Positions 23,541 through 31,655 of a stretch of DNA of 64,000 nucleotides are shown here, one piece after another. Origin of the DNA: Lentisphaerota bacterium. GTDB lineage: Bacteria > Verrucomicrobiota > Lentisphaeria > Victivallales > Victivallaceae. The notes under the pieces were generated by a model. It was not told the origin of the DNA, searched no databases, and worked only from the letters and a program-made list of their open reading frames with translations. Position numbers and translations under genes: made by a program. The DNA is taken from positions 62,001-126,000 of the forward strand of contig SUWD01000002.1 of the NCBI GenBank assembly GCA_015061685.1, read 5' to 3'. The first letter of the stretch is position 1. Each line of letters opens with the position of its first letter.

Positions 23541-26312
23541 ATGAGAAAATTATTTTTGACAGCTCTTTTACTTTTTCCGGCGGCAATTATGGCAGAAAAC
23601 CTGACCGCAGTTCCCGGCATGAAAGCCGATATAAAAGTTGAAGCATTTTACTATAACGGTCAGATCACTAAAGGGACAAAGACCAAAGTGGAGCGTTCCG
23701 GTTATCAGACCGATATGGAATTTTTCGGCGACACACGGCTCTTTGACGGGAAAAAAGACGGCGGTGTGATCACTACTTTTTTCTGGGGAAATCAACAGAA
23801 AAAAATCACCGTAACGATAGATTTGGGCAGTAACAGTCAACTCAATGAACTGAAAATTACGATCCCCCGGGGCAATACCGATGGCAATTACGCCGATACC
23901 TGTACTGTTTTTACCAGCAGTGCCGGAGTGAATCAAGACCAGTGGACACGGAGTATTTCAGTAAAAAATCCCTACACATCCTCAAAAGAAGCCCCGGTAA
24001 ATTACGATTGGCAGATAAAATTTCCTGACGAAACCCAAGGACGTTACGTCAAATTGGAGTTCTATTCCCGTACTTCTCCAATCATGCGTATCAGCGAAGT
24101 CCAACTCCACGGCAAACGTCTTGAAGAACGTAAATTGCTGATCCCCCGTGCGTGGCGTTTCGAACCGGAATATGTAAAGGGGACCGTTGTGCAGAAATCC
24201 TACGGCAAACTTGGTTCAGCGATCTGGGTGAAACGCAATATTTTTGACATTTCTCTGCCGACGGAGAAAAAAACAAAGATCGCTGTTTGGGTCTGCTATA
24301 TGGATAACGGTTTAAGAAAGCTGGAAGTAAACTGCAACGATCTTGACCGGGTACTTCCGGCGCAGACACCGGAAAATTATTGGAAATGGGAAAAAATCGG
24401 CGAATGCAGTGACAATAAATTCAATTTGAAAATGTATGCCGTTGACAGACAGCCCCCGGCAGTGGACAGCGTTATTTTCAGTGCCGATCTTTCATTTAAT
24501 CCGAATAATTCTCCGCTGGAACTCCTGCAGGCAATACCGACAATTTCCGTGACACTCGGATTTGCCGACAAGCTCTATAAAAATAATCCGGATATCGCTC
24601 CTGATGAATTTGCCCGCGAAGTGATCGGACATTATAAATTGACTCCTCCGGCAGCAGTAAGATTTGTCGATGACAATGGTGCGATCCTGTGGAACGCCAA
24701 ACCGATATTTCCGCTGGCGTTTTATCATATCGGGCAAAATGATCCCCGGGTACCGGTAACGATCAACAGTTTTATCGGTGGAACGGGGGAACGAAAACCC
24801 GGCGACCGGAAATTTGCGACTATCACCTCTTTTCATGCCATGTGGTTCGCCTACGATGCACTGGTACGCAAAGTCACTCCGATGACAGGCGATCCCAATA
24901 TCATAATGCATTACATCTGCGATGAACCGGAAAATGTCGGAGTTTCCGGCAAAGATCTGCAACGCATGCACGCTCTGGTCAAAGCCGTCGATCCGACTCA
25001 CCCCACCTTTGTCAATGTCAGTGCAGGAACTGCCGGAAATCAGAGTTTGATGAGAGTATCTGATCTGGTTGGAGTCGATCATTATCCGGTCCCCAATGGA
25101 CGTTTATATGACATCGGTTATTCTGTGGATATGGCGCGGGTCAATTCCGGTGGACGCCCGGTGATTTTTGTAGCCCAGACCTTTGACTGGGGTGCTTACG
25201 GCAGAAAAAACAGCCGCTGGCCGACTCCGGATGAGATTTCTGTGATGTGTTTCCTGCCGATAATCCACGGCTGCCGCGGGTTATGGCTCTATGAATTTCC
25301 CGCACCGCAAATATTCAGCAAAACATATATAAAAGATGTCAATCCGCAGGCGTGGGAAAGAATCGAAAAAATCCTCTCTGTCCTGCGGAAAATCGAACCG
25401 GAACTGGTCGGCCCGGAAGCGGAATTCCCGGGAAAAATCTTTTCAAATGCTCCGCAAAACCGCCCTTTGAGCAGCCGTTTTGCGGTTAGCTCCGACCTGT
25501 CAAGTCAGGTTTTTATCGCCGTCAATTCCTGGCAGGATCCGGCGTCGATGACTCTCGAATTGCTGAACAAAAATGTCTCTCTCGAACCGATCTGTACTTT
25601 CGGAGTAACGCAGAAAGGCAATGATTTGAGTTTTGACGGATACGGCTGCGGAGTATTCCGGGTAAAAGGAGTATTGCCGTTGACGATCAGAGTTTTGAGC
25701 CGTCAGGAGGCTCTGCAGCAAACTGCCATGCGGTTGAAAAAAATTATCGGAAGACCGGAAATAAGTGTCAGCCTCAATGAAAACGTCAACTGGGAAAAAG
25801 CCATCGATCTGCTTGATTCGTGGCAAAGTCCCAAACGTTTTGATCAGGCAAAAATTATTGCAGCTGCCGATGGTTTGCATATCAGAGTTTTACAGCGTTT
25901 CCGCAAGGATGCTGTTGCAAAAGTTGTAAAACGTGACGGAGCTGTATGGAGTGATCCATCCATTGAATTGTTTTTCGGTAAATTGAATTCACGCAAATTT
26001 TGTCAGCTGCAGGTAAATATCATCAATACTCAGGCCGATCTCACAGTCGATATGAATTCTTCAAAAATGTTTGATCCGTCACCGGATTTTAAATGGGAAA
26101 GCAAAGTCAGCAGAAGTTTGGAAACTGCGGAATACACCATATTCATACCGTGGAAAAGCTTACGGCAAATGTCCGGCACCGCACCTGGAGAAACGATCGG
26201 ATTCAATCTCGCCAGCAGTCATTCGTCTGCCGATTGGGCTGGATTATCCGGCGGCACTTATCTTAACCCCAACCGTTTCGGTATCATCAACTTCAAGAAA
26301 GTGAGCAAATAA
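23541..26312 (+). CDS. Secreted multidomain glycoside-hydrolase-like protein
   Basis: The 923-aa product starts with a signal peptide (MRKLFLTALLLFPAAIMA). Next comes a discoidin-like (F5/8C) sugar-binding domain at about residues 60-195 (VTIDLGSNSQLNELKITIP and GRYVKLEFYS). The middle (about 370-640) looks like a TIM-barrel hydrolase with YICDEPEN at 459-466, where the Glu is a candidate catalytic acid, plus GVDHYPVPNG and HGCRGLWLYEF. The C-terminal 150 residues resemble a CBM9-type domain (WSDPSIELFFGKLN, FIPWKSL, FNLASSHSS). Substrate unknown. It begins 18 nt after the pseudopilin and ends next to the following ATG. Confidence 0.75.
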   Translation: MRKLFLTALLLFPAAIMAENLTAVPGMKADIKVEAFYYNGQITKGTKTKVERSGYQTDMEFFGDTRLFDGKKDGGVITTFFWGNQQKKITVTIDLGSNSQLNELKITIPRGNTDGNYADTCTVFTSSAGVNQDQWTRSISVKNPYTSSKEAPVNYDWQIKFPDETQGRYVKLEFYSRTSPIMRISEVQLHGKRLEERKLLIPRAWRFEPEYVKGTVVQKSYGKLGSAIWVKRNIFDISLPTEKKTKIAVWVCYMDNGLRKLEVNCNDLDRVLPAQTPENYWKWEKIGECSDNKFNLKMYAVDRQPPAVDSVIFSADLSFNPNNSPLELLQAIPTISVTLGFADKLYKNNPDIAPDEFAREVIGHYKLTPPAAVRFVDDNGAILWNAKPIFPLAFYHIGQNDPRVPVTINSFIGGTGERKPGDRKFATITSFHAMWFAYDALVRKVTPMTGDPNIIMHYICDEPENVGVSGKDLQRMHALVKAVDPTHPTFVNVSAGTAGNQSLMRVSDLVGVDHYPVPNGRLYDIGYSVDMARVNSGGRPVIFVAQTFDWGAYGRKNSRWPTPDEISVMCFLPIIHGCRGLWLYEFPAPQIFSKTYIKDVNPQAWERIEKILSVLRKIEPELVGPEAEFPGKIFSNAPQNRPLSSRFAVSSDLSSQVFIAVNSWQDPASMTLELLNKNVSLEPICTFGVTQKGNDLSFDGYGCGVFRVKGVLPLTIRVLSRQEALQQTAMRLKKIIGRPEISVSLNENVNWEKAIDLLDSWQSPKRFDQAKIIAAADGLHIRVLQRFRKDAVAKVVKRDGAVWSDPSIELFFGKLNSRKFCQLQVNIINTQADLTVDMNSSKMFDPSPDFKWESKVSRSLETAEYTIFIPWKSLRQMSGTAPGETIGFNLASSHSSADWAGLSGGTYLNPNRFGIINFKKVSK

Positions 26313-28277
26313 ATGAAACCACCTCTGCCATTTCAAGTAGCCCGTAATGGCATCAAAGTCGTCAGAGAAAATGACTGCGTACTGATGGAGTGCGGCAAAA
26401 TCAGGTGGCGGTCTCCGATCTATACCTTTGATCCGTATGATGAAAGACCGTGGAGAGAAGCTTTGCAGTCGATGTATTCTGACGGAGTACGGCTTTTCAG
26501 CTTTCTCTGTCCGCTGACGGTGGTATGGAAAGAGGATGGCAGTTACGACTGGAGTTTGCTCGATGCACTGCACGATGAGATACTTTTTCTGGCTCCGGAT
26601 GCCCTGCTGATGCCGAGATTGTTTCTCTCTCCGCCGGACTGGTGGGTGGAAAAATATCCGGAAGAAAAAATGAGTTTCAGCGGTCCGGAACCTTATATCC
26701 TGCCGATACATTACGGCAGTCATCCTCTGTGGAGAGATGAAACCCGCTTCTATCACGGTTCAGACAATCCTTCCATGGCTTCGGAAATATGGCGCAAAGA
26801 TGCCGGAAAAGTGCTGGAAAATTATGTCAAACGGATGTGGAAGAAATATCCGGGGCATTTCTGGGGATTTCAGCCGGCATTCGGTTCATGCGGTGAATGG
26901 ACAGTATATGGTACATTTTTCAATGGGAGGTTCGGTACTTTCGGTTTTGATCAGCCGACAGTCAAAGCATTCCGCAGCTATCTCGATCAGCGTTATCCTG
27001 GGGAAGATCATTCGCAATGTATGCCGCCATCCCGTCTGGAACGGCTCGCCACCGATTGCGGATGCTGGAAAATTCCGGAAAATCATCAGCTCTATCTTGA
27101 TTGGTGTGACTTTCACGCCAAATTAAAATACGAGACGATGAATTATTTCTGTTCGATCATCAAAGCCAGCTGCCCGGTACCGATAATTACGCTGGTTTTC
27201 GGTGGATATCGCATGCAGACCGGAGCATCGGTGTATATGACGCATTTTGCCAAAACCAGTTTGGTACATCTGCTTGCTCAACCGGCGATCGATGCTCTCG
27301 CCACCCCGAATTGGTATGTGGCAAGGTGCAAAGGAGTATTCACGCAATCCGTTCCGGAAACCATAGCCAGACACAAACTTTTCATTACTGAAAACGATGT
27401 CCATGCCCGACCGCATAAAACATCAAGTCCGTACTTTCCGGAAAGCACGACTGAAGGAGATGAATTATTCCGCAGAGATACCGCCTACAGCAGTTCGATC
27501 GGTTCCGGTTGGTACTGGTGGTATGATTTCGGCTGTTATGAATACCGTTCACGCAAAGTGCATCATGTAGTGCGCAGTGAGATCAAACGCATGGCAAATG
27601 AGCACGTGACCAGAAGAAAACGCCCGATGTGGGCTGTGATCATTGATGAGCGTTCTGACATGGTTACCGAGGGGGCATGCAGTTATTTCCGGCAGTTCAG
27701 GGAGTTTTGCAATCATTTGTGGGGCGATGAAACAGAGGCACCGGATGTACTGACACTCAACGATTGGTTGGAGCATGCCGCTGAAGATAATTATCGGCTT
27801 TGTATATTCCGGGATTCTTTTTATCTGCCGGCGGATATCCGCCGCAAGGTGCGGGCGACGTTGAATGAATTGAATATTTCTGCAATATGGTTTTATGCTG
27901 CCGGACAGATAACAGAAAAATCATTTTCTACAGAAGCCGCAAGAGAGCTTACCGGATTTTCTACTTCTGTATGGCAATCTCCGGCATCGACTTCGCTGAC
28001 ATTGCTCAATGGTAATTCTCCATTCACTTCGCAATTGTCCATACCTCTGGCCGCAGAGGGAACCGATTCTCTGGGATCAATATTTTTTCCGGTAGTATAT
28101 CTTGATGATCCTGAGGCGGAAATTTTAGGTCAATTAGAGTCGTTGGAATTGCCGGGGATAGGTGTTAAATACCGAGGCAACAATGCTTTCGACTTATGGG
28201 CAGCTACTCCGTATCTGCCGCGAAGTTTTTGGGAAAATGTCCGGAGTATCTGCCGGGAAAATGAGAATATAAGTTAA
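26313..28277 (+). CDS. GH42-like glycoside hydrolase (beta-galactosidase-like)
   Basis: A 654-aa cytoplasmic protein without a signal peptide. The fold is that of clan GH-A: WREALQSMYSDGVRLFSF near the start, then FGSCGEWTVYGTF with Glu195 as candidate acid/base, and LFITENDVHARPH with Glu360 as candidate nucleophile. A C-terminal flavodoxin-like domain (about 445-560) follows, as in GH42 enzymes. Sequence similarity to characterised GH42 appears distant, so substrate is not assigned. The ATG directly follows the stop codon of the preceding gene, with AAGAAAGTGAG as a ribosome binding site, so the two are co-translated. Confidence 0.7.
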   Translation: MKPPLPFQVARNGIKVVRENDCVLMECGKIRWRSPIYTFDPYDERPWREALQSMYSDGVRLFSFLCPLTVVWKEDGSYDWSLLDALHDEILFLAPDALLMPRLFLSPPDWWVEKYPEEKMSFSGPEPYILPIHYGSHPLWRDETRFYHGSDNPSMASEIWRKDAGKVLENYVKRMWKKYPGHFWGFQPAFGSCGEWTVYGTFFNGRFGTFGFDQPTVKAFRSYLDQRYPGEDHSQCMPPSRLERLATDCGCWKIPENHQLYLDWCDFHAKLKYETMNYFCSIIKASCPVPIITLVFGGYRMQTGASVYMTHFAKTSLVHLLAQPAIDALATPNWYVARCKGVFTQSVPETIARHKLFITENDVHARPHKTSSPYFPESTTEGDELFRRDTAYSSSIGSGWYWWYDFGCYEYRSRKVHHVVRSEIKRMANEHVTRRKRPMWAVIIDERSDMVTEGACSYFRQFREFCNHLWGDETEAPDVLTLNDWLEHAAEDNYRLCIFRDSFYLPADIRRKVRATLNELNISAIWFYAAGQITEKSFSTEAARELTGFSTSVWQSPASTSLTLLNGNSPFTSQLSIPLAAEGTDSLGSIFFPVVYLDDPEAEILGQLESLELPGIGVKYRGNNAFDLWAATPYLPRSFWENVRSICRENENIS

Positions 28278-28288
28278 AGGAAGCAAAA

Positions 28289-29158
28289 ATGGGGTTTTTA
28301 AAAGAGCATCTTTGGACTTGGGGCTATGTTTTGGATAAAGTTCCCAGTGCTGCACCATTTACATTCGGCAGGAGCCGGTGCAGTCTGGAAACGCAAAGTG
28401 ATTACCTGGGATCTGAAAAAACATTCTATATGAATACCATGTTCAATGAAGAATATATTATCTCTACTTTTACTGATCCGCCATGGGATCCGGAAGTGAT
28501 CGAAAATTGTGTCAAAAACCGCTTGTCTGCTGTTCACATGGAACGGTTGAAAAATATGTCGGAGATCTTTTGTACAGCGGAACATTTGAACTATAAAGAT
28601 TCTTCGGTAAAGATAGCTTATGCTTCTTTGAAGTATAAAAATATCAAAGGAATTCATTTTGATGATTTTACCCCGGAGCAGGGTGGTAAAATGCTGCCCG
28701 AAATCTATGATCTTATAAAGGAGATCAATCCCGGATTAAAAATTTCAGCAGTTACTTATACTCATCAAAAGGATGAAGAATTTATTCCGGCTGTAAAATA
28801 TATTGATGTTTTTACTCGCTGGTGCTGGGTCCCGTCTCTGGATTATTGGGATCATCATGCAGAAGATATTTTCAGATTGCGAGATATTACCGGGGATGAT
28901 AAAAAGATAATTCAAGGAATTTATATTCATGATTTCGGGTCAAGTGGCATGCCGGTGACTCGATGTCATCATTGTGTGCCGCGGGATATATTCAAAAAAA
29001 GTGTGGAAATTATTTGTGAACACACTTGGGATGGCATTTTAGACGGCATTATTATTCCACAGGCGGCATGGTTCAGCTTTCCCAGTCATAGGGAACATGT
29101 GACTTGGCTAAAGGATTATATTGACTGGTTTGATGCAACTGCAACGGTTGTTGACTGA
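28289..29158 (+). CDS. Hypothetical TIM-barrel-like protein of the glycan operon
   Basis: I do not recognise a named family for this 289-aa protein. It contains IKGIHFDDFTPEQGG (Asp125-Asp126), ISAVTYTHQKDEEF, FTRWCWVPSLDYW and IQGIYIHDFGSSGMP, a spacing of beta-strand ends rich in acidic and aromatic residues that resembles TIM-barrel glycoside hydrolases or sugar-binding enzymes. It has no signal peptide. AAAGGAAGCAAAA precedes the ATG, 11 nt after the GH42-like gene. It is followed 2 nt later by a transporter gene, so it probably acts on a cytoplasmic sugar. Confidence 0.65.
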   Translation: MGFLKEHLWTWGYVLDKVPSAAPFTFGRSRCSLETQSDYLGSEKTFYMNTMFNEEYIISTFTDPPWDPEVIENCVKNRLSAVHMERLKNMSEIFCTAEHLNYKDSSVKIAYASLKYKNIKGIHFDDFTPEQGGKMLPEIYDLIKEINPGLKISAVTYTHQKDEEFIPAVKYIDVFTRWCWVPSLDYWDHHAEDIFRLRDITGDDKKIIQGIYIHDFGSSGMPVTRCHHCVPRDIFKKSVEIICEHTWDGILDGIIIPQAAWFSFPSHREHVTWLKDYIDWFDATATVVD

Positions 29159-29160
29159 AT

Positions 29161-30045
29161 ATGTTTTCCGGTTTTTTATACGCTTTTTCCGCAGGATGTT
29201 TCTGGAGCTGCAGTGGAATTATAAACAGTTTATCGGCAAGATTTAAGCTTGATGTTCGCAGTTATCTTTTGGTAAATGTGATGCTTACAGCCGTGATTTG
29301 TGCAGTATTCATGGTCCGTTGGGAAAATTTTTTTACGGCGGCAACGGCTTTTTCTGCATATTTTATGCTTCCGGCGGGGATATTCAATGCCTGCGGGGCG
29401 TTGGCATTGCAGAGGGCTTTGCGTACCGGAAATCATGCTGCGGCATTTCTGATTTCTCAATCAGCAATGGTATTGCCGTTTCTATCTTCTGTGTTGTTTT
29501 TGGGTGAAAATATTTCTCCTGAATCTTTCTGCGGGATAGTTTTGATTTTTGCCGGGATGCTGGTTTCCTCACTTCCGGAATTGTGCAGCAGAGAAACAAA
29601 AAATGATCGCAGTTGGTTTATTTATGCACTTGCTGCGTTTGTTTTGCTGGGAGTATCCCAAATATTGATGAGTTTGCCATCACATTTCGACAATGGAGGA
29701 GATCCGGCACAAGCAAGAACATTTTTGGTTTATTGCGGAGGAACTGTATTTTTTTTGACCGTGATCATTTTCCCCGGCAAAGAAAAATTCCGTTTCTCTA
29801 AAATACTTGCTGCCGGTGGGGTCGTGACCGGGATTTTTAATACGATTTCAATGACTATGATATTCAAAGCACTGGATATTTTAGCAGAGCATAATCTTTC
29901 AGGTCTGGTTTTTTCTTCAGCGATAGCTGCATCATTGGTTGTTTTCTGGCTTTATGCGATGCTGACGATAAAAGAGAGACGTTCTTTCCGACAGTTTGCC
30001 GGGATTATTTTTACTGCTGCCGGAGGAATTTTAACATCATTCTGA
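29161..30045 (+). CDS. EamA/DMT-family transporter
   Basis: A 294-aa integral membrane protein with ten predicted segments in two five-helix halves, the DMT (EamA) layout: GFLYAFSAGCFWSCSGIINS at the start, VLFLGENISPESFCGIVLIF at the end of the first half and ERRSFRQFAGIIFTAAGGIL at the end. Members move sugars, amino acids or other metabolites. It begins 2 nt after the preceding stop codon and is the last gene of the operon led by the pseudopilin, so a sugar or sugar-derivative cargo is likely (inference). The next promoter is 29 bp downstream. Confidence 0.85.
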   Translation: MFSGFLYAFSAGCFWSCSGIINSLSARFKLDVRSYLLVNVMLTAVICAVFMVRWENFFTAATAFSAYFMLPAGIFNACGALALQRALRTGNHAAAFLISQSAMVLPFLSSVLFLGENISPESFCGIVLIFAGMLVSSLPELCSRETKNDRSWFIYALAAFVLLGVSQILMSLPSHFDNGGDPAQARTFLVYCGGTVFFLTVIIFPGKEKFRFSKILAAGGVVTGIFNTISMTMIFKALDILAEHNLSGLVFSSAIAASLVVFWLYAMLTIKERRSFRQFAGIIFTAAGGILTSF

Positions 30046-30073
30046 AGTTGGTGGATTTATCAGAAAAACGTAA

Positions 30074-30102
30074 TTGAAAAAATCTGTGCCGCAGTGTATA
30101 TT
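30074..30102 (+). promoter_or_regulatory. Promoter of hydG-uvrB
   Basis: TTGAAA (30074-30079) and TATATT (30097-30102) with a 17-bp spacer. It is followed by a leader of about 125 nt before hydG. Confidence 0.75.
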
Positions 30103-30107
30103 ATACA

Positions 30108-30232
30108 CTGAAAGCTTCCGAGGCAAAAGGTATGGTTCCTGATGCCGGGGATGCAGTGGATTTTGCCGGATGTTTTGCGGCTCTTCCGCTCTCCCCAGAA
30201 AAGAGGATGCACAAAAAACAGAGGTTTCTATC
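30108..30232 (+). promoter_or_regulatory. Structured 5' leader of hydG
   Basis: The leader can form GGCA-AA-AGG/CCT-GA-TGCC around a 7-nt loop (about 30122-30146), followed by a GGGGA...TCTCCCC enclosure containing a GCGG-CTCTT-CCGC hairpin, and then a ribosome binding site AACAGAGGTTTCTATC. I could not match it to the glycine, SAM, TPP, cobalamin, molybdenum-cofactor or fluoride riboswitches. It may be a regulatory leader, or simply an untranslated region. Confidence 0.35.
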
Positions 30233-31648
30233 ATGTACGATGTAATGTCCCCCCACGCTGTGGATTTCATTGACGACGGCGAGATTCAGGCAACTCTCAA
30301 ATTCGCAGAGGAAAACAAAGATAATGCAGCTTTGATCAGCGAGATCATTGCCAAAGCCAAAGATTGCAAAGGTTTGAACCACCGTGAAGCTTTGCTGCTT
30401 CTGGATTGTACTCTGGAAGATAAAAACAAAGAGATCCTTGAGCTTGCCATGGAGATCAAACGTAAATTTTACGGTAACCGTATTGTGATGTTTGCTCCGC
30501 TTTATCTTTCCAATTACTGCATAAACAGCTGTGTTTACTGTCCTTATCATGTGCAGAACCGCACGATTCCCCGTAAAAAACTGACACAGGAGGAAATCCG
30601 CAATGAGGTTATTGCTCTGCAGGATATGGGACATAAACGTCTTGCCTTGGAAACCGGCGAAGATCCGGTAAATAATCCCATTGAATATGTCCTTGACAGT
30701 ATCAAAACGATTTATTCTATCAAGCACAAAAACGGAGCTATCCGCCGGGTTAATGTGAATATCGCTGCGACGACTGTTGAGAATTACCGTAAACTTAAAG
30801 ATGCCGGTATCGGTACCTACATTCTCTTTCAGGAGACTTACAACAAGGAAAATTATGAGGCTCTCCATCCGGCAGGACCCAAACATGACTACGCCTGGCA
30901 CACCGAAGCAATGGATCGAGCCATGGATGGCGGCATTGATGATGTCGGCTGTGGTGTTCTTTACGGTTTAAGCACTTACCGCTACGATTTTGTCGGTCAG
31001 CTTATGCATGCTGAACACCTCGAGGCATTCAAAGGCGTCGGCCCTCATACGATCAGTGTGCCTCGTATCCGTCCGGCGGATGATATCAATGCCGGGCAAT
31101 TCAGCAATGCTATTTCGGATGATATGTTTGAAAAGCTTGTTGCAGTTCTCCGCATTGCAGTTCCTTATACCGGCATCATCGTTTCCACCAGGGAATCAAA
31201 AACTGCCCGGGAGAGAGTTTTGCGGGTCGGAGTTTCACAGATTTCCGGCGGTTCCCGTACAAGCGTGGGTGGTTATACTACAGAAGCACGGCACGATGAA
31301 ACTGCTCAATTTGATGTCAGTGATTTGCGGACATTGGATGAAGTTATCAAATGGCTTCTGGAGCAGGGACATATTCCCAGTTTCTGTACTGCGTGTTATC
31401 GGGAAGGACGTACCGGAGACCGTTTTATGACTTTGGTAAAAAATGGGCAGATCGCCAACTGCTGTCAGCCTAATGCGTTGATGACGTTAAAAGAATATCT
31501 TGAAGACTATGCTTCTCCGGAAACCAAAGAGATCGGAGACCGGATGATCGATACTGAATTACAGAATGTACCAAACGAAAAAGTTCGTTCCATTGCAGAA
31601 CAGAATTTGAAAGATATTGTCAACGGCAAACGGGATTTCCGTTTCTGA
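30233..31648 (+). CDS. hydG: [FeFe]-hydrogenase maturase HydG (radical SAM)
   Basis: A 471-aa radical SAM enzyme that cleaves tyrosine to supply CO and CN- ligands for the H-cluster. The N-terminal cluster motif is C96-X3-C100-X2-C103 (YCINSCVYCPYHVQNRT), and the C-terminal auxiliary cluster motif is C385-X2-C388-X22-C411, as in HydG and unlike ThiH, which lacks the C-terminal one. Length equals known HydG. The start at 30233 (MYDVMSPHAVDF) follows a GAGG site; an in-frame upstream ATG would fall in the leader. hydE, hydF and the hydrogenase itself are not in the window; uvrB follows after 7 nt. Confidence 0.93.
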   Translation: MYDVMSPHAVDFIDDGEIQATLKFAEENKDNAALISEIIAKAKDCKGLNHREALLLLDCTLEDKNKEILELAMEIKRKFYGNRIVMFAPLYLSNYCINSCVYCPYHVQNRTIPRKKLTQEEIRNEVIALQDMGHKRLALETGEDPVNNPIEYVLDSIKTIYSIKHKNGAIRRVNVNIAATTVENYRKLKDAGIGTYILFQETYNKENYEALHPAGPKHDYAWHTEAMDRAMDGGIDDVGCGVLYGLSTYRYDFVGQLMHAEHLEAFKGVGPHTISVPRIRPADDINAGQFSNAISDDMFEKLVAVLRIAVPYTGIIVSTRESKTARERVLRVGVSQISGGSRTSVGGYTTEARHDETAQFDVSDLRTLDEVIKWLLEQGHIPSFCTACYREGRTGDRFMTLVKNGQIANCCQPNALMTLKEYLEDYASPETKEIGDRMIDTELQNVPNEKVRSIAEQNLKDIVNGKRDFRF

Positions 31649-31655
31649 AAAAATC

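Noticed and set aside
30108..30232. hydG leader considered as a glycine riboswitch (it contains GAGGCAAAAGG)
   Set aside because: The AGGCAAAAGG-like string is at the 5' end rather than the 3' end of the aptamer and the other conserved core is missing.
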